40,076 nt of DNA from Phormidium willei BDU 130791 (lineage in GTDB: Bacteria > Cyanobacteriota > Cyanobacteriia > Cyanobacteriales > Geitlerinemataceae): assembly GCA_001637315.1 (NCBI GenBank), contig LSZA01000029.1, forward strand, positions 1 to 40,076. Reading direction: 5' to 3'. Position 1 is the stretch's first letter, and the number at the start of each line of letters is the position of its first letter. The notes beneath the pieces were generated by a model, which was given only the letters and a program-made list of their open reading frames with translations, searched no databases and had not been told where the DNA came from. Made by a program: the position numbers and the translations under genes. Positions 29,185-39,197 of this stretch are shown piece after piece.

Positions 29185-31368
29185 ATGTCCCTCGAACGTG
29201 AAAATTATGAGCTACGTTGTCGCGTGGCTGAACTAGAACAAGCGTTGCAACAACGACCGAGTTCTGAGGCTGAACAGGGGGTCGTTGCTGAGGGTTTAGC
29301 TCGCTCAAGGGTTTCTCATGTCTCTCATGTCTCGAAAGAGGACGGTGATCTCGATATTGACTTAGATAGCCAACTCTTCCAAGCCTATGTTGAAGCGGCT
29401 AATGATATGGTTTACGCGGTTGATTTGCAGGGTAAGCTGACGTTTATCAATTCCTATGGCGAACGGTTACTTGGCTGTACCGGTCAAGATTGGAAGGGTC
29501 AATGTTATTTAGATTTTATTACTCCAGAATATCGTCAGGCCACCGCGAATGCGTTTAAGACCTTGCTGAAAACCGGTGAGTTAAAAGATTTTCAGTTTCA
29601 GGTTCCAACGGCTGATGGAACCACGCGAGATTTAGAAGTTAACGGACGTTTGCTGTATCGAAAAGGGCGTTTAGTGGGTGGTTTAGGGATTGCGCGGGAT
29701 ATTACGGAGCGCAAACAGTTTAATCGCCAATTACAGATGTTCATGAAGGCGGTTGATTCAGCTTATGATAGTACGATGATTGTGAGCGCTGAGGGGACAA
29801 TTGTCTATGCGAATACGGCAACGGTTCGTATGTTTGGCTATGAGCGAGATGTCTTGATTGGTGCTAATAATTGTTTGTTTTACCCTGATTATGCTCCAAT
29901 TTCTATGAAGTGGCTGGTGGAACAAGCTCTCTTGAATGAGCAACTCGGCTGGAGTGGGGAAGTGACCTGCCAGCGGGCAACGGGGGAGTCGTTCCCAGCC
30001 TTAATTTCGGTAGCTGTGATCTTACGAGAGGAGCGGAATCCATCGGATCTGAGTCTGGATCTAACAGCGGGCGATCGCGCGAAAATTATTGATACAATCT
30101 CCCTGATTTATCGAGATATTACAGAGCAAAAACGCAGCCAATCTGAACTGGCGATTAAAAACCTAGAATTAGAGCGATCTAGTCGCATGAAATCCGCTTT
30201 TTTGGCGAATATGTCCCATGAATTAAGAACGCCATTAACCTCAATTTTGGGATTTTCTAATCTTTTACTACAAGAGTTGTTTGGACATCTGAATCAAAAA
30301 CAGATTGTGTATGTAAGACGAATTCATGAAAGTGGTCAGCATTTACTGAGGTTAATTAGTGATATTTTAGATTTATCAAAAGTTGAGGCTGGTAAAATCG
30401 AGCTGTCTTTAACCTCGATCCCGTTTTTGAAAGTCTGTAATGAGGCGATCGCCCTGATGAGTGAGCAGGCTCGTCTTAAAAATATTGATGTGAATTTACA
30501 ATCTACTCATCCCCAGGGAAGAGTTCTGGCTGATGAGTTGCGGTTACGTCAAATGCTCTTGAATTTATTGTCCAATGCGATTAAATTTTCAGAGTCGGGA
30601 ACGCAAGTTGATTTAGCCGTAACGGATGATGACAATTATATCTATTTTAGTGTTCGGGATCAGGGAATTGGCATCCCTGAACCGCAGCAATCGCTATTAT
30701 TTCAACCATTTCAGCAGTTAGATAGTTCCCTATCTCGTCATCATGAAGGAACCGGTTTAGGGTTGGCTCTAACTCGTAAGTTAGCTGAACTTCATGGTGG
30801 AACAGTCACCTGTCAGTCAACGCCTGGCCAAGGTAGTGAATTTACCATTGTTCTGCCCCGAGCGGCTGGGGAACCGATACTGGCTTCTCCTGAAGCGCCT
30901 TGGCGTAAAACTCTGGCTCCGTCAGACCTGGGCGCGACCTCGTCGCTCCTGTTAGTTGAAGATCATCATCACAATGCGGTGTTACTTAAGGATATTTTAG
31001 AGTTTTGGGGCTATCAGGTTCATTATGTAAAGGATGGCTATGGTGCCTTAGCTTGGCTCGATAACCATTGTCCCGATGGAATTTTATTGGATATTCATTT
31101 GCCCGAACTCGATGGGTTGACCTTAGCGCGAGAAATTCGCAATCATCACGATCTCGCGCGTATACCGATTATTGCGATTACAGCGTTGGCCATGCCGGGC
31201 GATCGCCAACGCTGTCTCGATGCCGGTTGCGATGACTATCTCACCAAACCCGTCAGTTGCGATCGCCTGGCACAATTGCTCAACAAATATATCACCGTCC
31301 CATCCAATCCATCTAATCCATCCAATCCCCCCAATCAAGTCAATGACCTGTCAGCAGACTCGCCCTGA
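29185..31368 (+). CDS. Hybrid PAS-PAS histidine kinase with receiver
   Basis: 727 residues. A short N-terminal coiled coil is followed by two PAS domains (about 65-175 and 185-315, each with a C-terminal cap like ARDITERKQ and YRDITEQKR). The HisKA box is NMSHELRTPLTS with the phosphorylated His345. The ATPase boxes are LLSNAIKF (N), VRDQGIGIP (G1) and GTGLGLALTRKL (G2). The receiver (about 590-705) has phospho-acceptor Asp636 in LLDIHLPELDG. No membrane segment is seen, so it is a cytosolic sensor. Residues about 708-722 are a NPSNPSNPP repeat. The ligand is unknown. Confidence 0.95.
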   Translation: MSLERENYELRCRVAELEQALQQRPSSEAEQGVVAEGLARSRVSHVSHVSKEDGDLDIDLDSQLFQAYVEAANDMVYAVDLQGKLTFINSYGERLLGCTGQDWKGQCYLDFITPEYRQATANAFKTLLKTGELKDFQFQVPTADGTTRDLEVNGRLLYRKGRLVGGLGIARDITERKQFNRQLQMFMKAVDSAYDSTMIVSAEGTIVYANTATVRMFGYERDVLIGANNCLFYPDYAPISMKWLVEQALLNEQLGWSGEVTCQRATGESFPALISVAVILREERNPSDLSLDLTAGDRAKIIDTISLIYRDITEQKRSQSELAIKNLELERSSRMKSAFLANMSHELRTPLTSILGFSNLLLQELFGHLNQKQIVYVRRIHESGQHLLRLISDILDLSKVEAGKIELSLTSIPFLKVCNEAIALMSEQARLKNIDVNLQSTHPQGRVLADELRLRQMLLNLLSNAIKFSESGTQVDLAVTDDDNYIYFSVRDQGIGIPEPQQSLLFQPFQQLDSSLSRHHEGTGLGLALTRKLAELHGGTVTCQSTPGQGSEFTIVLPRAAGEPILASPEAPWRKTLAPSDLGATSSLLLVEDHHHNAVLLKDILEFWGYQVHYVKDGYGALAWLDNHCPDGILLDIHLPELDGLTLAREIRNHHDLARIPIIAITALAMPGDRQRCLDAGCDDYLTKPVSCDRLAQLLNKYITVPSNPSNPSNPPNQVNDLSADSP

Positions 31369-31416
31369 AATCGATTCTTGCCGACCAATGGGGGCGATCG
31401 CCACGGTACAATCTAA

Positions 31417-31452
31417 TTTATGATGGACATTATGATGGACATTATGATGGAC
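31417..31452. repeat. 12-base tandem repeat x3
   Basis: Three head-to-tail copies of ATTATGATGGAC (the first starts with T). It is located in the gap between the kinase and lgt. Each copy contains ATG, but no sustained frame follows. Confidence 0.8.
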
Positions 31453-31547
31453 AGAGGGGTTAAAAGCTGTTATCTGTTTTCTCAGCTATCTCCCTGAGTC
31501 ATCTCCCTCAATCATCCACCCTGAATTTTTTCGATCTAGGCAATTTC

Positions 31548-32399
31548 ATGACGTGTTTACGCGGTCTGTTGGCGTTTCAGTTCGCCTCCCCAGGCCCAAT
31601 TTTATTTGAGCTGGGTCCCCTAAGCATCCGCTGGTATGGATTTCTCATTGCCAGTGCTGTCTTAATTGGTGTCACCCTCGCTCAATTTTTAGCCAAAAAA
31701 CGAGGCTTAAACCCTGAGTTAGTCGGAGACTTTGCGATTTGGGGATTGCTCGGGGCAATTCCCATGGCCCGTTTATATTATGTTCTCTTTCAATGGCAAG
31801 CCTACGCCGATCGCCCCGGTCAAATCATCGCCATTTGGCGCGGCGGAATTGCCATTCATGGGGCAATGATCGGCGGCGTGATCGCTGGTCTTATTTTTGC
31901 TCGCCGACAGCGAATTTCCTTTTGGCAGCTATTTGACGTCATTACCCCTTCAATTATTCTCGGACAAGCGATGGGTCGCTGGGGCAATTTCTTTAATTCA
32001 GAAGCCTTTGGCCGACCCACGGACTTACCGTGGAAGTTGTATATTCCGCCAGGGATGCGTCCTGAGCAATACTTACAAGAATCTTATTTTCACCCGACGT
32101 TTCTCTATGAATCCTTGTGGAATCTCTTGGTCTTTGCTCTACTCATGTGGCTGTTTGTGCAAGGGCAACGAGGACGATTCGCGCTCAAACCCGGAACCCT
32201 TTTTCTGACATATGGAATTGCCTATAGCTTGGGGCGTTTTTTCATTGAAGGACTGCGAATGGATAGCCTCATGCTTGGTCCAATTCGTGTCGCGCAACTG
32301 GTCAGTTTGGCCGGCATAGTTCTGGGAAGTTTGGGCTTGGTTTGGCTATATTCCTTGGGTCGATCCTTGCCCGATGTCGTTCCTGCTAAAAACTCGTAA
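31548..32399 (+). CDS. lgt: Prolipoprotein diacylglyceryl transferase
   Basis: 283 residues, a polytopic inner-membrane enzyme. It transfers diacylglycerol to the lipobox cysteine of prolipoproteins such as the two lipoproteins in this window. The family signature [15 protein letters not shown] is present, as are [11 protein letters not shown] near the start and [13 protein letters not shown] near the end. About seven hydrophobic helices are visible. The window's start, [17 protein letters not shown], fits the family's opening. Single-copy housekeeping gene. Confidence 0.96.
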   Translation: MTCLRGLLAFQFASPGPILFELGPLSIRWYGFLIASAVLIGVTLAQFLAKKRGLNPELVGDFAIWGLLGAIPMARLYYVLFQWQAYADRPGQIIAIWRGGIAIHGAMIGGVIAGLIFARRQRISFWQLFDVITPSIILGQAMGRWGNFFNSEAFGRPTDLPWKLYIPPGMRPEQYLQESYFHPTFLYESLWNLLVFALLMWLFVQGQRGRFALKPGTLFLTYGIAYSLGRFFIEGLRMDSLMLGPIRVAQLVSLAGIVLGSLGLVWLYSLGRSLPDVVPAKNS

Positions 32400-32498
32400 C
32401 AGTGACAGTAAACGATCCTCAAATTCGTCTCGATTCTGAGTCAGGTCATGACCCGTGCTGAGGGTGAGTATGGATGAATTTCCAAATTTAGGGCAGAC

Positions 32499-32528
32499 CT
32501 TAACCTTATCTTCACCTAGTATCTATAG
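32499..32528 (+). promoter_or_regulatory. Pho box (SphR site) upstream of pstS
   Basis: Three 8-base direct repeats spaced by 3 bases: CTTAACCT (32499-32506), CTTCACCT (32510-32517) and ATCTATAG (32521-32528). The first matches the cyanobacterial PyTTAAPyPyT/A consensus fully, the second has one mismatch, and the third is poor. The site lies about 70 bases before the pstS start, the right place for activation by the phosphate regulator SphR. Confidence 0.75.
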
Positions 32529-32597
32529 AATCTACCCTGGCGACGAATGTGCGATCGCGCCACCATTGGTTAAATCACAGAGAGAGTCGATTACGTT

Positions 32598-33674
32598 ATG
32601 GTTTTTAAGGGACGTGTTTTCCTCGGCGCACTGGCTGCGCTGACCGCCGGACTAACCACCGCTTGTGGGACTGGGGAACCCCCCGACCCCGATCAAGCCG
32701 CTGGTGGTGAGACCATCACCATCAATGGCGCCGGAGCCAGTTTCCCCGCACCCCTATTTCAACGTTGGTTTGATACCTATAACCGAGAAGTAGACTCCAA
32801 CGTCCAAGTTAGCTATCAATCGGTTGGTAGTGGTGCCGGACTTGAACAATACATCAACGGAACCGTGGACTTTGGGGCCAGTGAAGCCCCCATCCAAGGC
32901 GATCGCCGCGAATCTTTCGTGGCCGACTATCCCTACGAACCGCTCCAGCTTCCCTTCGTGGGTGGCTACGTCGTGTTTGCCTATAACCTTCCGAGCGTGG
33001 AAGACGAATTGCGCTTTTCCCGTGAAACCTATTGCGGTATGATCGGCGGTTCGATTGACAACTGGAATGATCCGGCGATCGCCGAAGATAACCCCGGCGT
33101 AGACCTACCCGATCAATCCATTACCTGGGTCCACCGGGCCGACGGGTCCGGGACTACCTTTGTCTTCACCAATCACCTGGACACGGTTTGCTCTGACTGG
33201 ACCTCGGGCGCCGGGACTTCTGTTGACTGGCCCGTCGGGATTGGCGGTCAAGGGAACGAAGGAGTTGCCGCTGCGATTTCTCAAAACGAGGGAGCTGTTG
33301 GCTATGTCTCCTACGCTTTCGCTCAGTTGAACGAACTGCCCGTTGCCCGCATTGAAAACCAATCAGGTAACTTCCCCGATCCCCTGCCGGCCAACGCCTC
33401 CCTGGCCTTTGACGGTGTTGAAGTTCCCGATGACTTCAACCTAACGGTTCCCGATCCTCCGCACCCCGATGCCTATCCCATCTCGGGTTTAGTCTGGGTG
33501 TTGGTCTATCGCGAATATGACGATGCGGCCAAATGGGAAGCCATGAAAGAAGTCTTCAAATGGACCCTAGGTCCCGAAGGCCGGGCCATTACCGAAGAAC
33601 TCTTCTACGTTCCCATGCCCGATAGCCTTGTGGATCGGATCGAACAAGAACTCGACGCCGTGGATGCCGGTTAA
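32598..33674 (+). CDS. pstS: Phosphate ABC transporter substrate-binding protein
   Basis: 358 residues. The signal is of the lipoprotein type: MVFKGRVFLGALAALTAGLTTAC with the lipidated Cys at residue 23. Phosphate-binding motifs are present: GAGASFPAPLFQRW at the start of the mature protein, SVGSGAGLEQ, DFGASEAP, and RADGSGTTFVFTNHL. It captures inorganic phosphate in the periplasm for PstCAB. It is preceded by a Pho box and followed by a strong hairpin at 33688-33715. First gene of the pstSCAB operon. Confidence 0.97.
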   Translation: MVFKGRVFLGALAALTAGLTTACGTGEPPDPDQAAGGETITINGAGASFPAPLFQRWFDTYNREVDSNVQVSYQSVGSGAGLEQYINGTVDFGASEAPIQGDRRESFVADYPYEPLQLPFVGGYVVFAYNLPSVEDELRFSRETYCGMIGGSIDNWNDPAIAEDNPGVDLPDQSITWVHRADGSGTTFVFTNHLDTVCSDWTSGAGTSVDWPVGIGGQGNEGVAAAISQNEGAVGYVSYAFAQLNELPVARIENQSGNFPDPLPANASLAFDGVEVPDDFNLTVPDPPHPDAYPISGLVWVLVYREYDDAAKWEAMKEVFKWTLGPEGRAITEELFYVPMPDSLVDRIEQELDAVDAG

Positions 33675-33687
33675 CATCAACCCCTAA

Positions 33688-33715
33688 CTGTCCCCGGTTT
33701 GCAGTCCGGGGACAG
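33688..33715 (+). terminator. Strong hairpin between pstS and pstC
   Basis: Stem CTGTCCCCGG (33688-33697) pairs perfectly with CCGGGGACAG (33706-33715) around an 8-base loop. No T run follows, so it is more likely a partial terminator or an RNase barrier that leaves pstS mRNA more abundant than pstCAB. Confidence 0.75.
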
Positions 33716-33747
33716 CACATTCCTTATCCATTGTCCCAACGATCATT

Positions 33748-34722
33748 ATGACTTCAGGAACGGATCGCGATTTTGCCAGTCCTAACCCATCCCTCGATAT
33801 TTATAAGCGTGCCTCCACAGCCCGGATTCTCGATCTCGGGTTCTGGGGGCTGACCCTCTGTTTAGCTGTTGGTTCCGGAGCGACCCTAATTTGGATTATT
33901 GTCCAAACAGCGATTACCGCCACGCCGGCGATGCAAACCTTCGGCTTGGGCTTTCTAGTCAGCACAACCTGGGATCCAGTCAATGATGTCTATGGTGTGC
34001 TACCCCAAATTTATGGAACCCTAGTCACCACGGTGATTGCCCTAGTCATAGCGGTTCCCTTGGGCATCGGTACCGCTGTTTTTTTAACGGAAGATTTTGT
34101 CCCCCCATCTATTCGGACTCCCATTGCCTTTGCGATTGAACTCATTGTCGCCATTCCCAGTGTGGTCTTGGGAATTTGGGGAATTTTTGTCCTGGTTCCA
34201 GCCCTGCGCCCGGTCTTCCGCTTGATTCACAATGTTCTAGGTTGGATTCCCATTTTTGGTGGGGAAACGCCTCGCGGGAATAATGTTTTGTTGGTTGGGG
34301 TTGTTCTGGCCGTGATGATTACCCCAATTATTGCTTCTCTAACTCGTAGTACATTCGAGGTCCTACCGAGTGAACTGCGTCAAGGCTCTCTAGCATTAGG
34401 GGCAACTCGTTGGGAAACCATCATCCGGGTTATGATTCCGGCGGGACTCTCGGGTATTATTAGCTCTGTGATGTTAGCCATGGGACGCGCCTTGGGAGAA
34501 ACCATGGTTGCCGCGATGCTCATCGGCAATGCGAACCGCATTGACGTTTCGATTTTACAGCCCGGTGCGACCATTACCAGCTTGATTGCCTCCAAGTTTG
34601 GGGAAGCGGGTCGTGACCAAGTGGCCGCTCTGATGTATGCCGGGGTTGTGCTAATGATTTTATCGCTATTGGTCAATGTGTTTGCGGAATTGATTATTCG
34701 TCGTTATCAAAACATTGAGTAA
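33748..34722 (+). CDS. pstC: Phosphate ABC transporter permease PstC
   Basis: 324 residues with six predicted membrane helices. The cytoplasmic EAA-type loop LRQGSLALGATRWETIIRVMIPAGLSG is at about residues 210-236, and the family VAAMLIGNANRI segment follows. PstC forms the channel with PstA. It begins 73 bases after pstS, past the hairpin. The first ~25 residues are polar and extra to the membrane domain. Confidence 0.96.
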   Translation: MTSGTDRDFASPNPSLDIYKRASTARILDLGFWGLTLCLAVGSGATLIWIIVQTAITATPAMQTFGLGFLVSTTWDPVNDVYGVLPQIYGTLVTTVIALVIAVPLGIGTAVFLTEDFVPPSIRTPIAFAIELIVAIPSVVLGIWGIFVLVPALRPVFRLIHNVLGWIPIFGGETPRGNNVLLVGVVLAVMITPIIASLTRSTFEVLPSELRQGSLALGATRWETIIRVMIPAGLSGIISSVMLAMGRALGETMVAAMLIGNANRIDVSILQPGATITSLIASKFGEAGRDQVAALMYAGVVLMILSLLVNVFAELIIRRYQNIE

Positions 34723-34754
34723 CTCAATGTCCTGTACTTTTACTGAAATGTCTT

Positions 34755-35663
34755 ATGGGGAGTATTCCAGAAACCAGCAAGAATCCATCTGATTCACCCT
34801 TTGAGGTCCCGGATCTCACCTCGGGTGCCATTAGTGGCAACCGAGCGTTACTGGGTAAGGTTCTGACAGTTGTGAGTGGGATCTGTGCTGCACTGCTGAT
34901 GATTCCATTGATATTGTTGTTGATTGATATCTTTCGGAAAGGCTTCTCACGCATGGGGCCGGAGTTATTTACGGAACTTCCCCCGCCCCCAGGCTTAACA
35001 GAAGGGGGGGTTGGCCATGCGATTATTGGCAGTATCATGACCCTAAGTCTCGGTGCTGCGATTAGTTTTCCGATTGGTGTTTTAGCGGCGGTCTATCTAG
35101 CTGAATTTGGTCGAGGAACGCGCCTGGCTTATCTCATTAAGTTCTCTGCCAACGTGTTAACCGGGGTTCCGGCCATTTTAATTGGACTGTTTGCCTATTC
35201 AGTGGTGGTGGTTCCTCTTGGCTATTTTTCCGCATTTTCAGGAGGAGTTGCCCTCGGGGTTTTGATGTTGCCGATTGTGATTCGTTCTACGGAAGAATCC
35301 TTGCTTCTTGTTCCCAATGAAATGCGACAAGCGGCCATCGGGATTGGGGCAACCCGCTTCCAAACGATCATGAAAATCACGATACCGGCGGCGTTACCAG
35401 CGATTGTGACGGGGTTGGTGTTGTCCCTAGCGCGGGCGGCGGGGGAAGCGGCACCGCTACTCTTTACTGCCTTTAATAATAGTTTTTGGTCAACTAATCC
35501 CGCTGAGCCGGTTGCGACGTTGCCGGTGCTGATTTACTTCTTTGCGATTATTCCCTACAAGGCACAACAAGAACTGGCTTGGGCCGCGGCTTTAGTTCTA
35601 ATTGTGATTGTCTTGATTAGTAGCTTGCTCGGTCGGATTTTTATTCGCTCCAAAAAAGTGTAG
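34755..35663 (+). CDS. pstA: Phosphate ABC transporter permease PstA
   Basis: 302 residues with six membrane helices. The EAA-type loop MRQAAIGIGATRFQTIMKITIPAALPAIVTG is at about residues 193-222, and PLLFTAFNNSFW follows as in PstA. An ~30-residue polar N-terminal extension precedes the first helix. It lies 32 bases after pstC. Confidence 0.96.
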   Translation: MGSIPETSKNPSDSPFEVPDLTSGAISGNRALLGKVLTVVSGICAALLMIPLILLLIDIFRKGFSRMGPELFTELPPPPGLTEGGVGHAIIGSIMTLSLGAAISFPIGVLAAVYLAEFGRGTRLAYLIKFSANVLTGVPAILIGLFAYSVVVVPLGYFSAFSGGVALGVLMLPIVIRSTEESLLLVPNEMRQAAIGIGATRFQTIMKITIPAALPAIVTGLVLSLARAAGEAAPLLFTAFNNSFWSTNPAEPVATLPVLIYFFAIIPYKAQQELAWAAALVLIVIVLISSLLGRIFIRSKKV

Positions 35664-35758
35664 GGAATGGTTGAGTTGTGGCCGGGACAGTCTAAGGACT
35701 TCACGGCAGGTCCGAGGGGTCTCTCCCTAGTTGTTTTGTTTTCGAGGTATTTTTTCTG

Positions 35759-36592
35759 ATGGTTTCTGATTCTTCACATCAATCTCAATCCTTCAAGGAT
35801 TCCCAGGCTATGGCACCGGATGCCGCCCTGAAAACTGAAAATCTTCATGTTTTTTATGGTAATAATTTGGCGGTACGGGAGGTGAGTTTAAAAATCCCTA
35901 AGAACCGTGTGGTAGCTTTTATTGGTCCGTCAGGTTGTGGTAAGAGTACAGTTTTGCGCTGCTTTAACCGGATGAATGACTTGATTCCGGCGGCGCGAGT
36001 GGAAGGGAAGATTACCTTTTACGATGTGGATTTGTATGCCAAATCCGTTGATCCGGTATCGGTTCGTCGTCGTATTGGGATGGTGTTCCAGAAACCCAAC
36101 CCATTTCCGAAGTCTATTTTTGAGAACATTGCCTTTGGTGCGCGGATTAATGGTTTCCAAGGCGATCTCGATGAACTCGTTGAAAAGTCGCTGCGTAAGG
36201 CGGCGATTTGGGATGAGGTGAAGGATAAACTCAAGGAAAGTGGTTTGGCCCTGTCTGGGGGACAACAACAACGGCTTTGTATTGCGCGGGCGATCGCCCT
36301 TTCGCCGGATGTGATTCTCATGGATGAACCCTGTTCGGCGTTAGACCCGATTTCGACGATGCGGGTTGAGGAGTTGATTCATGAACTCAAGGAGCAATAC
36401 ACGATTGTGATTGTGACCCACAATATGCACCAAGCCTCGCGGGTGTCCGACTTGACGGCGTTTTATAATGCTGAGGCGACTGAAAAGGGCAATAAGGTGG
36501 GCTATTTGGTCGAATATGATGAAACGACTAAAATTTTCCACAATCCGGCTCGTCAGGAAACCCAGGACTATGTGAGCGGTCGTTTCGGTTAA
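35759..36592 (+). CDS. pstB: Phosphate ABC transporter ATP-binding protein
   Basis: 277 residues. The ATPase motifs are GPSGCGKST (Walker A), [14 protein letters not shown] (signature) and [13 protein letters not shown] (Walker B), with the H-loop His in VTHNM. PstB powers import through PstC-PstA and has a role in phosphate signalling. The gene is last in pstSCAB, 95 bases after pstA. The ATG at codon 18 is a possible alternative start, since family homology begins about residue 24. A terminator follows at 36633. Confidence 0.96.
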   Translation: MVSDSSHQSQSFKDSQAMAPDAALKTENLHVFYGNNLAVREVSLKIPKNRVVAFIGPSGCGKSTVLRCFNRMNDLIPAARVEGKITFYDVDLYAKSVDPVSVRRRIGMVFQKPNPFPKSIFENIAFGARINGFQGDLDELVEKSLRKAAIWDEVKDKLKESGLALSGGQQQRLCIARAIALSPDVILMDEPCSALDPISTMRVEELIHELKEQYTIVIVTHNMHQASRVSDLTAFYNAEATEKGNKVGYLVEYDETTKIFHNPARQETQDYVSGRFG

Positions 36593-36632
36593 TCTCGTTT
36601 TTCGGATCCCATTGTTCTGGCATCATTTGGGG

Positions 36633-36668
36633 GTAGGGGCGAAAAAATTTTCGCTCCTACGGTTTTTT
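36633..36668 (+). terminator. Intrinsic terminator after pstB
   Basis: The hairpin runs from GTAGG(g)GCGAAAA to TTTTCGC(t)CCTAC (36633-36660), with one mismatch, followed by GGTTTTTT. It ends the pst operon and also separates it from thiD on the other strand. The GTAGGGGCGAAA core is a repeat I associate with dispersed cyanobacterial hairpins. Confidence 0.85.
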
Positions 36669-36687
36669 GTCTGCAATTTTTTGCCCT

Positions 36688-37527
36688 TTATTGGTCTTTC
36701 GGGGACTTGAGTAGGGGGAAGTAGTGACCCACGGGACCTTGACCCTCGCCGATCGCCAGAGAATGATGAAGTGCTTGGGTGAGATAGGTTTTAGCTTCTT
36801 TAGTAGCCTCAAGGGGGGTGTGATGGAGGGCGAGGTTGGCGGTCATGGCGGCGGAGATGGTGCAACCGGTTCCGTGGGTGTGATGGGTTCCCACGGTTTC
36901 AGTACAGAGGACTTCGAGGGTATCACCGTCGAACCAAACATCGACGCCGCAGAGTTTACCGCGCATTCCGCCTCCTTTGATTAATACCGCACCGCAGCCG
37001 AGTTTGAAAATGGTTTCGGCGGCGGCTTTCATGTCGTCGAGGGTATGAATCTCTTGCTTGGCGAGAATTTGGGCTTCGTAGCGGTTGGGGGTAAGGATGC
37101 TGGCTTGGGGAATCAGGCGATCGCGCAGGGTGGCGATGGCGGCGTCGTCGATCAGACAAACCCCTGTACGAGAAACCATAACGGGGTCCACCACCAGGCG
37201 ATCGCAGTCAATCTCTTGCAGGCGATCGGCCACCACGGCCATAATCTCAGCATTGAGCAGCATCCCCGTTTTGATGGCATTTGCGCCAATGTCATTGACA
37301 ACGGCATCCATTTGTGCTATGACGCTCTCCGGCGGCAGGGCATCTACCCGCGTCACACTGAGGGTATTTTGGGCCGTAATACAAGTAATAGCACTGGTTC
37401 CATGAACACAGTGAAACGCAAACGTCCGTAAATCTGCTTGAATCCCGGCTCCGCCACCGCTATCGGAGCCAGCGATGGTCAGGGCTACCGGAATCTTAAC
37501 AGACGCTTGCGGCCGAGCCTGCACCAT
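36688..37527 (-). CDS. thiD: Hydroxymethylpyrimidine (phosphate) kinase
   Basis: 279 residues, the usual ThiD length. ThiD phosphorylates hydroxymethylpyrimidine and its monophosphate for thiamine synthesis. Substrate-site sequence GSDSGGGAGIQADLRTF is at residues ~20-36, LIKGGG holds the P-loop-like turn, and HGTGCTISAAMTANLA contains the catalytic region. The ATG lies 3 bases past the ftsZ stop, so it is translated from the division-gene transcript or overlapping it. Confidence 0.95.
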   Translation of the reverse strand: MVQARPQASVKIPVALTIAGSDSGGGAGIQADLRTFAFHCVHGTSAITCITAQNTLSVTRVDALPPESVIAQMDAVVNDIGANAIKTGMLLNAEIMAVVADRLQEIDCDRLVVDPVMVSRTGVCLIDDAAIATLRDRLIPQASILTPNRYEAQILAKQEIHTLDDMKAAAETIFKLGCGAVLIKGGGMRGKLCGVDVWFDGDTLEVLCTETVGTHHTHGTGCTISAAMTANLALHHTPLEATKEAKTYLTQALHHSLAIGEGQGPVGHYFPLLKSPKDQ

Positions 37528-37530
37528 ACC

Positions 37531-38799
37531 TTATTCCCGTCCCCGCCGCCGTTGCAAGAACTCAGGAATATCGAGGCCCACGCCAAAGCGAGGGGGCGGA
37601 GATCCCACCGGATCTCGCGGTGCAGGAGGAATGTAATCACTCGATCGCGTCGGTTCCGGGGCTTGGGCCATACGATTGGCATCATAGCCCTGACTTTGCC
37701 CTGAGAAGCCCGTGGCGATGACGGTCATTTTCACTTCTCCTTGCATCCGTTCATCCAAAACAGCGCCAAAGATAATGTTGGCGTTAGGATCAACCACTTC
37801 ATAGATGGTTTCAGCGGCGGCGGTGACTTCATGGAGGGTTAAATCCATGCCGCCAGTGATGTTAAAGACGACCCCCTGAGCGCCCTCAATGGAGGCTTCG
37901 AGTAAAGGCGAGGAAATCGCAGCGGCGGCCGCTTCTCGGGCGCGAGACTTACCTGAACCTTGGCCAATCCCCATCATGGCCGAACCCGCATCCGCCATCA
38001 CGGCGCGAATATCGGCAAAGTCAACATTCACCAAGCCAGGGATAGTGATGATATCGGAAATCCCCTGCACCCCTTGACGGAGAATCTCATCGGCGTAGCG
38101 GAAGGCTTCTTGCACTGGGGTTTGTTCAGGAATCACCGCTAATAACTTGTCATTGGGAATCACAATCAGCGTATCGACGCGACTTTGTAGGGCTTCAATC
38201 CCCTGTTTGGCCTGTTCTGAGCGGCGGCGGCCTTCAAAAAGGAAGGGCCGGGTGACAATTCCCACCGTTAAGGCCCCGGCTTCCTTGGCCAGTTCAGCCA
38301 CAATGGGGGCGGCCCCGGTTCCCGTACCACCGCCCATCCCGGCGGTAATAAAGACCAAGTCAGCCCCTTCGAGGGCGGCCATGAGTTCGTCGCGGCATTC
38401 TTCGGCGGCTTTTTGACCAATCGCAGGATTTCCTCCAGCCCCGAGGCCACGGGTGATTTTTTGGCCAATTTGCATCCGTCTGGCGGAGGTGGCGTTTACC
38501 AGAGACTGGGCATCGGTATTCACGGTCCAAAATTCAATCCCCGAGAGTTCCGAGGCAATCATGCGGTTGACGGCGTTGCCGCCGCCGCCTCCGACGCCGA
38601 TTACCTTGATTTTGGCCACATTACTCGGCTGAATATCTGCCGGACTGGGGTTTTCCTCGGGGACTCGTCGGTCCTCAGTACGCTCTCCGTACAAGCCCGC
38701 GTTGCCGAAGGGGTTGGGGTTATCTGCGGCGGCTGGAAAATTCGATTGTCCCTCAGAAGGGGGGGTTGGATGCGACGCGAGTTGACTGTTTGAGGTCAT
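37531..38799 (-). CDS. ftsZ: Cell division protein FtsZ
   Basis: 422 residues, a tubulin-like GTPase that forms the Z ring. [12 protein letters not shown] begins the globular domain after a ~60-residue disordered N-terminal extension typical of cyanobacterial FtsZ. The tubulin signature GGGTGTG is present in [11 protein letters not shown], and [11 protein letters not shown] is the T7 region with the catalytic Asp. The C-terminus ends [14 protein letters not shown], the partner-binding tail (D[I/V]PxFLxR). A 398-base gap separates it from ftsQ upstream. Confidence 0.98.
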   Translation of the reverse strand: MTSNSQLASHPTPPSEGQSNFPAAADNPNPFGNAGLYGERTEDRRVPEENPSPADIQPSNVAKIKVIGVGGGGGNAVNRMIASELSGIEFWTVNTDAQSLVNATSARRMQIGQKITRGLGAGGNPAIGQKAAEECRDELMAALEGADLVFITAGMGGGTGTGAAPIVAELAKEAGALTVGIVTRPFLFEGRRRSEQAKQGIEALQSRVDTLIVIPNDKLLAVIPEQTPVQEAFRYADEILRQGVQGISDIITIPGLVNVDFADIRAVMADAGSAMMGIGQGSGKSRAREAAAAAISSPLLEASIEGAQGVVFNITGGMDLTLHEVTAAAETIYEVVDPNANIIFGAVLDERMQGEVKMTVIATGFSGQSQGYDANRMAQAPEPTRSSDYIPPAPRDPVGSPPPRFGVGLDIPEFLQRRRGRE

Positions 38800-39197
38800 T
38801 GGAATCGAGCGAAATCGGTTAACAAGAAGTTTCGAGGTTCGGCAACAGAAACGTCAACAGTACGGTGCAAGGAATCTGGAGCGATCGCGCCTTGAGGGGG
38901 TCCAAGAAGCTGGCTTCAGCGAAGGAAGGACAGTTCGGGGACGAAAGACCTGCTACGACACGACCGGCGACGGAAACACCGACATCAAGGGATGGGTTAT
39001 TGGACTCTTGAGCGAATCCGTCTGAAGTTTAACATTTTTAAGAGGTTGCCTCCGTCTTTGAACTCAGAAATATCTCGGTAAGGATGTTGCCAGTTCAAGA
39101 CCCGAGTATTGAGGGCGTGCGATCGCCCCATTGAGGAGGTAAACAACGCCGACTCGACCGGAGAATAACCCATCATACCAACAACTGGCAAGCCCAT
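38800..39197. other. ftsQ-ftsZ intergenic region
   Basis: 398 bases with no gene I trust. A 66-codon frame on the minus strand (39197-38997) starts at the ftsQ stop but shows no family resemblance. The rest is mixed in composition and probably carries a promoter or leader for ftsZ. I see no strong hairpin, though HIP1 sites occur at about 38881 and 39119. Confidence 0.5.

Noticed and set aside
32455-32643. 62-codon frame before pstS
   Set aside because: It runs through the Pho box and into pstS in another frame, so it is a chance frame in a promoter region.
38997-39197. 66-codon frame beginning at the ftsQ stop (minus strand)
   Set aside because: The TGA-ATG junction is tempting, but the protein shows no pattern I recognise and no clear ribosome site; left as an unproven frame.
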